Positions 15,612-15,925 of a stretch of DNA of 15,925 nucleotides are shown one piece after another. Numbering within the stretch: the first letter of the stretch is position 1; every line of letters starts with the position of its first letter. Under the pieces are notes generated by a model. That model saw only the letters and a program-made list of their open reading frames with translations. It was not told where the DNA came from and did no database searches. The position numbers and the translations under genes were made by a program. Origin of the DNA: UBA11164 sp002420085 (lineage in GTDB: Bacteria; Pseudomonadota; Gammaproteobacteria; Xanthomonadales; Xanthomonadaceae); contig DALYLJ010000068.1 in NCBI GenBank assembly GCA_031976395.1, forward strand, positions 1 to 15,925, given 5' to 3'.

Positions 15612-15925
15612 TTACTCGGCGCCGGCTTCGACCAGATCCAGCGGGCGATCGACCAGTTCGACATAGGCCATCGGGGCATTGTCGCCAGGCCGGAAGCCAC
15701 ACTTGAGGATGCGCAGATAGCCGCCCGGACGCGCACGATATCGCGGCCCGAGTTCGACGAACAGCTTGCCGACCGCCTGCTTGTCGCGCAGACGGGCGAA
15801 CGCGAGCCGCCGATTGGCGACGCCGTCGGTCTTGCTCATGGTGATGAGCGGCTCGGCCACACGCCGCAACTCCTTGGCCTTGGGCAGGGTGGTGCGGATG
15901 ACCTCGTGCTTGATCAGCGAGGCCG
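15612..15925 (-). CDS. rplQ: 50S ribosomal protein L17 (5' end outside window)
   Basis: Large-subunit ribosomal protein. The frame reads in from the right edge and ends at TAA (15614-15612), giving 103 visible residues. The conserved core is clear: SLIKHEVIRTTLPKAKELRR, then EPLITMSKTD, NRRLAFARLRDKQAVGKLF and GGYLRILKCGFRPGDNAPMA. Full-length L17 is about 125-130 residues, so roughly the first 20 are missing. An in-frame ATG at 15869 is internal and not the start. In gammaproteobacteria rplQ normally follows rpoA and closes the alpha operon, which fits the terminator just downstream. Confidence 0.98.
   Translation of the reverse strand, partial: ASLIKHEVIRTTLPKAKELRRVAEPLITMSKTDGVANRRLAFARLRDKQAVGKLFVELGPRYRARPGGYLRILKCGFRPGDNAPMAYVELVDRPLDLVEAGAE

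Overview
The window is GC-rich, densely coding chromosomal DNA from a Gram-negative bacterium. A gammaproteobacterium of the Xanthomonadales/Lysobacterales type is the best guess. This rests on a complete System I (Ccm) cytochrome c maturation operon in the order A-I, a MetX-family acyltransferase of the kind I associate with Xanthomonadaceae, an amidase closely resembling the Stenotrophomonas peptide amidase, and a class II DAHP synthase. The taxonomic call is inference from protein resemblance. I see no rRNA, tRNA, CRISPR array, insertion sequence or phage gene.

Left part (1-3172, minus strand): one very large secreted subtilisin-family (S8) serine peptidase. Its start lies inside the window and its C-terminus runs off the left edge. 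A 232-base divergent intergenic region separates it from the next block.

Centre (about 3405-10222, plus strand): ccmA, ccmB, ccmC, ccmD, ccmE, ccmF, ccmG, ccmH and ccmI. CcmABCD make and release the haem-loaded chaperone CcmE. CcmG and CcmH reduce the cysteines of apocytochrome c. CcmF with CcmH and CcmI ligates haem to the apoprotein. All the expected catalytic or haem-binding residues are visible. From ccmC to ccmI, six successive junctions are the same 4-base ATGA stop/start overlap.

Right of centre (10372-13228, plus strand): a MetX-family homoserine/serine O-acyltransferase, then a secreted lipoprotein amidase of the amidase-signature family. A strong 11-bp hairpin sits between ccmI and metX.

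Right part (13264-15925, minus strand): transcription runs leftward through rplQ (ribosomal protein L17, truncated by the right edge), an intrinsic terminator, dsbB (disulfide bond oxidase) and a class II DAHP synthase (first step of the shikimate pathway). The DAHP synthase and amidase genes converge with only 35 bases between them.

The genes are mostly housekeeping or envelope functions. A loose shared theme is periplasmic thiol/disulfide chemistry (CcmG, CcmH, DsbB) and export of envelope proteins. I do not see a convincing undescribed system. The points most worth following are the substrate of the MetX-family enzyme, the lipoprotein peptide-amidase-like enzyme, and the unusual intergenic hairpin.
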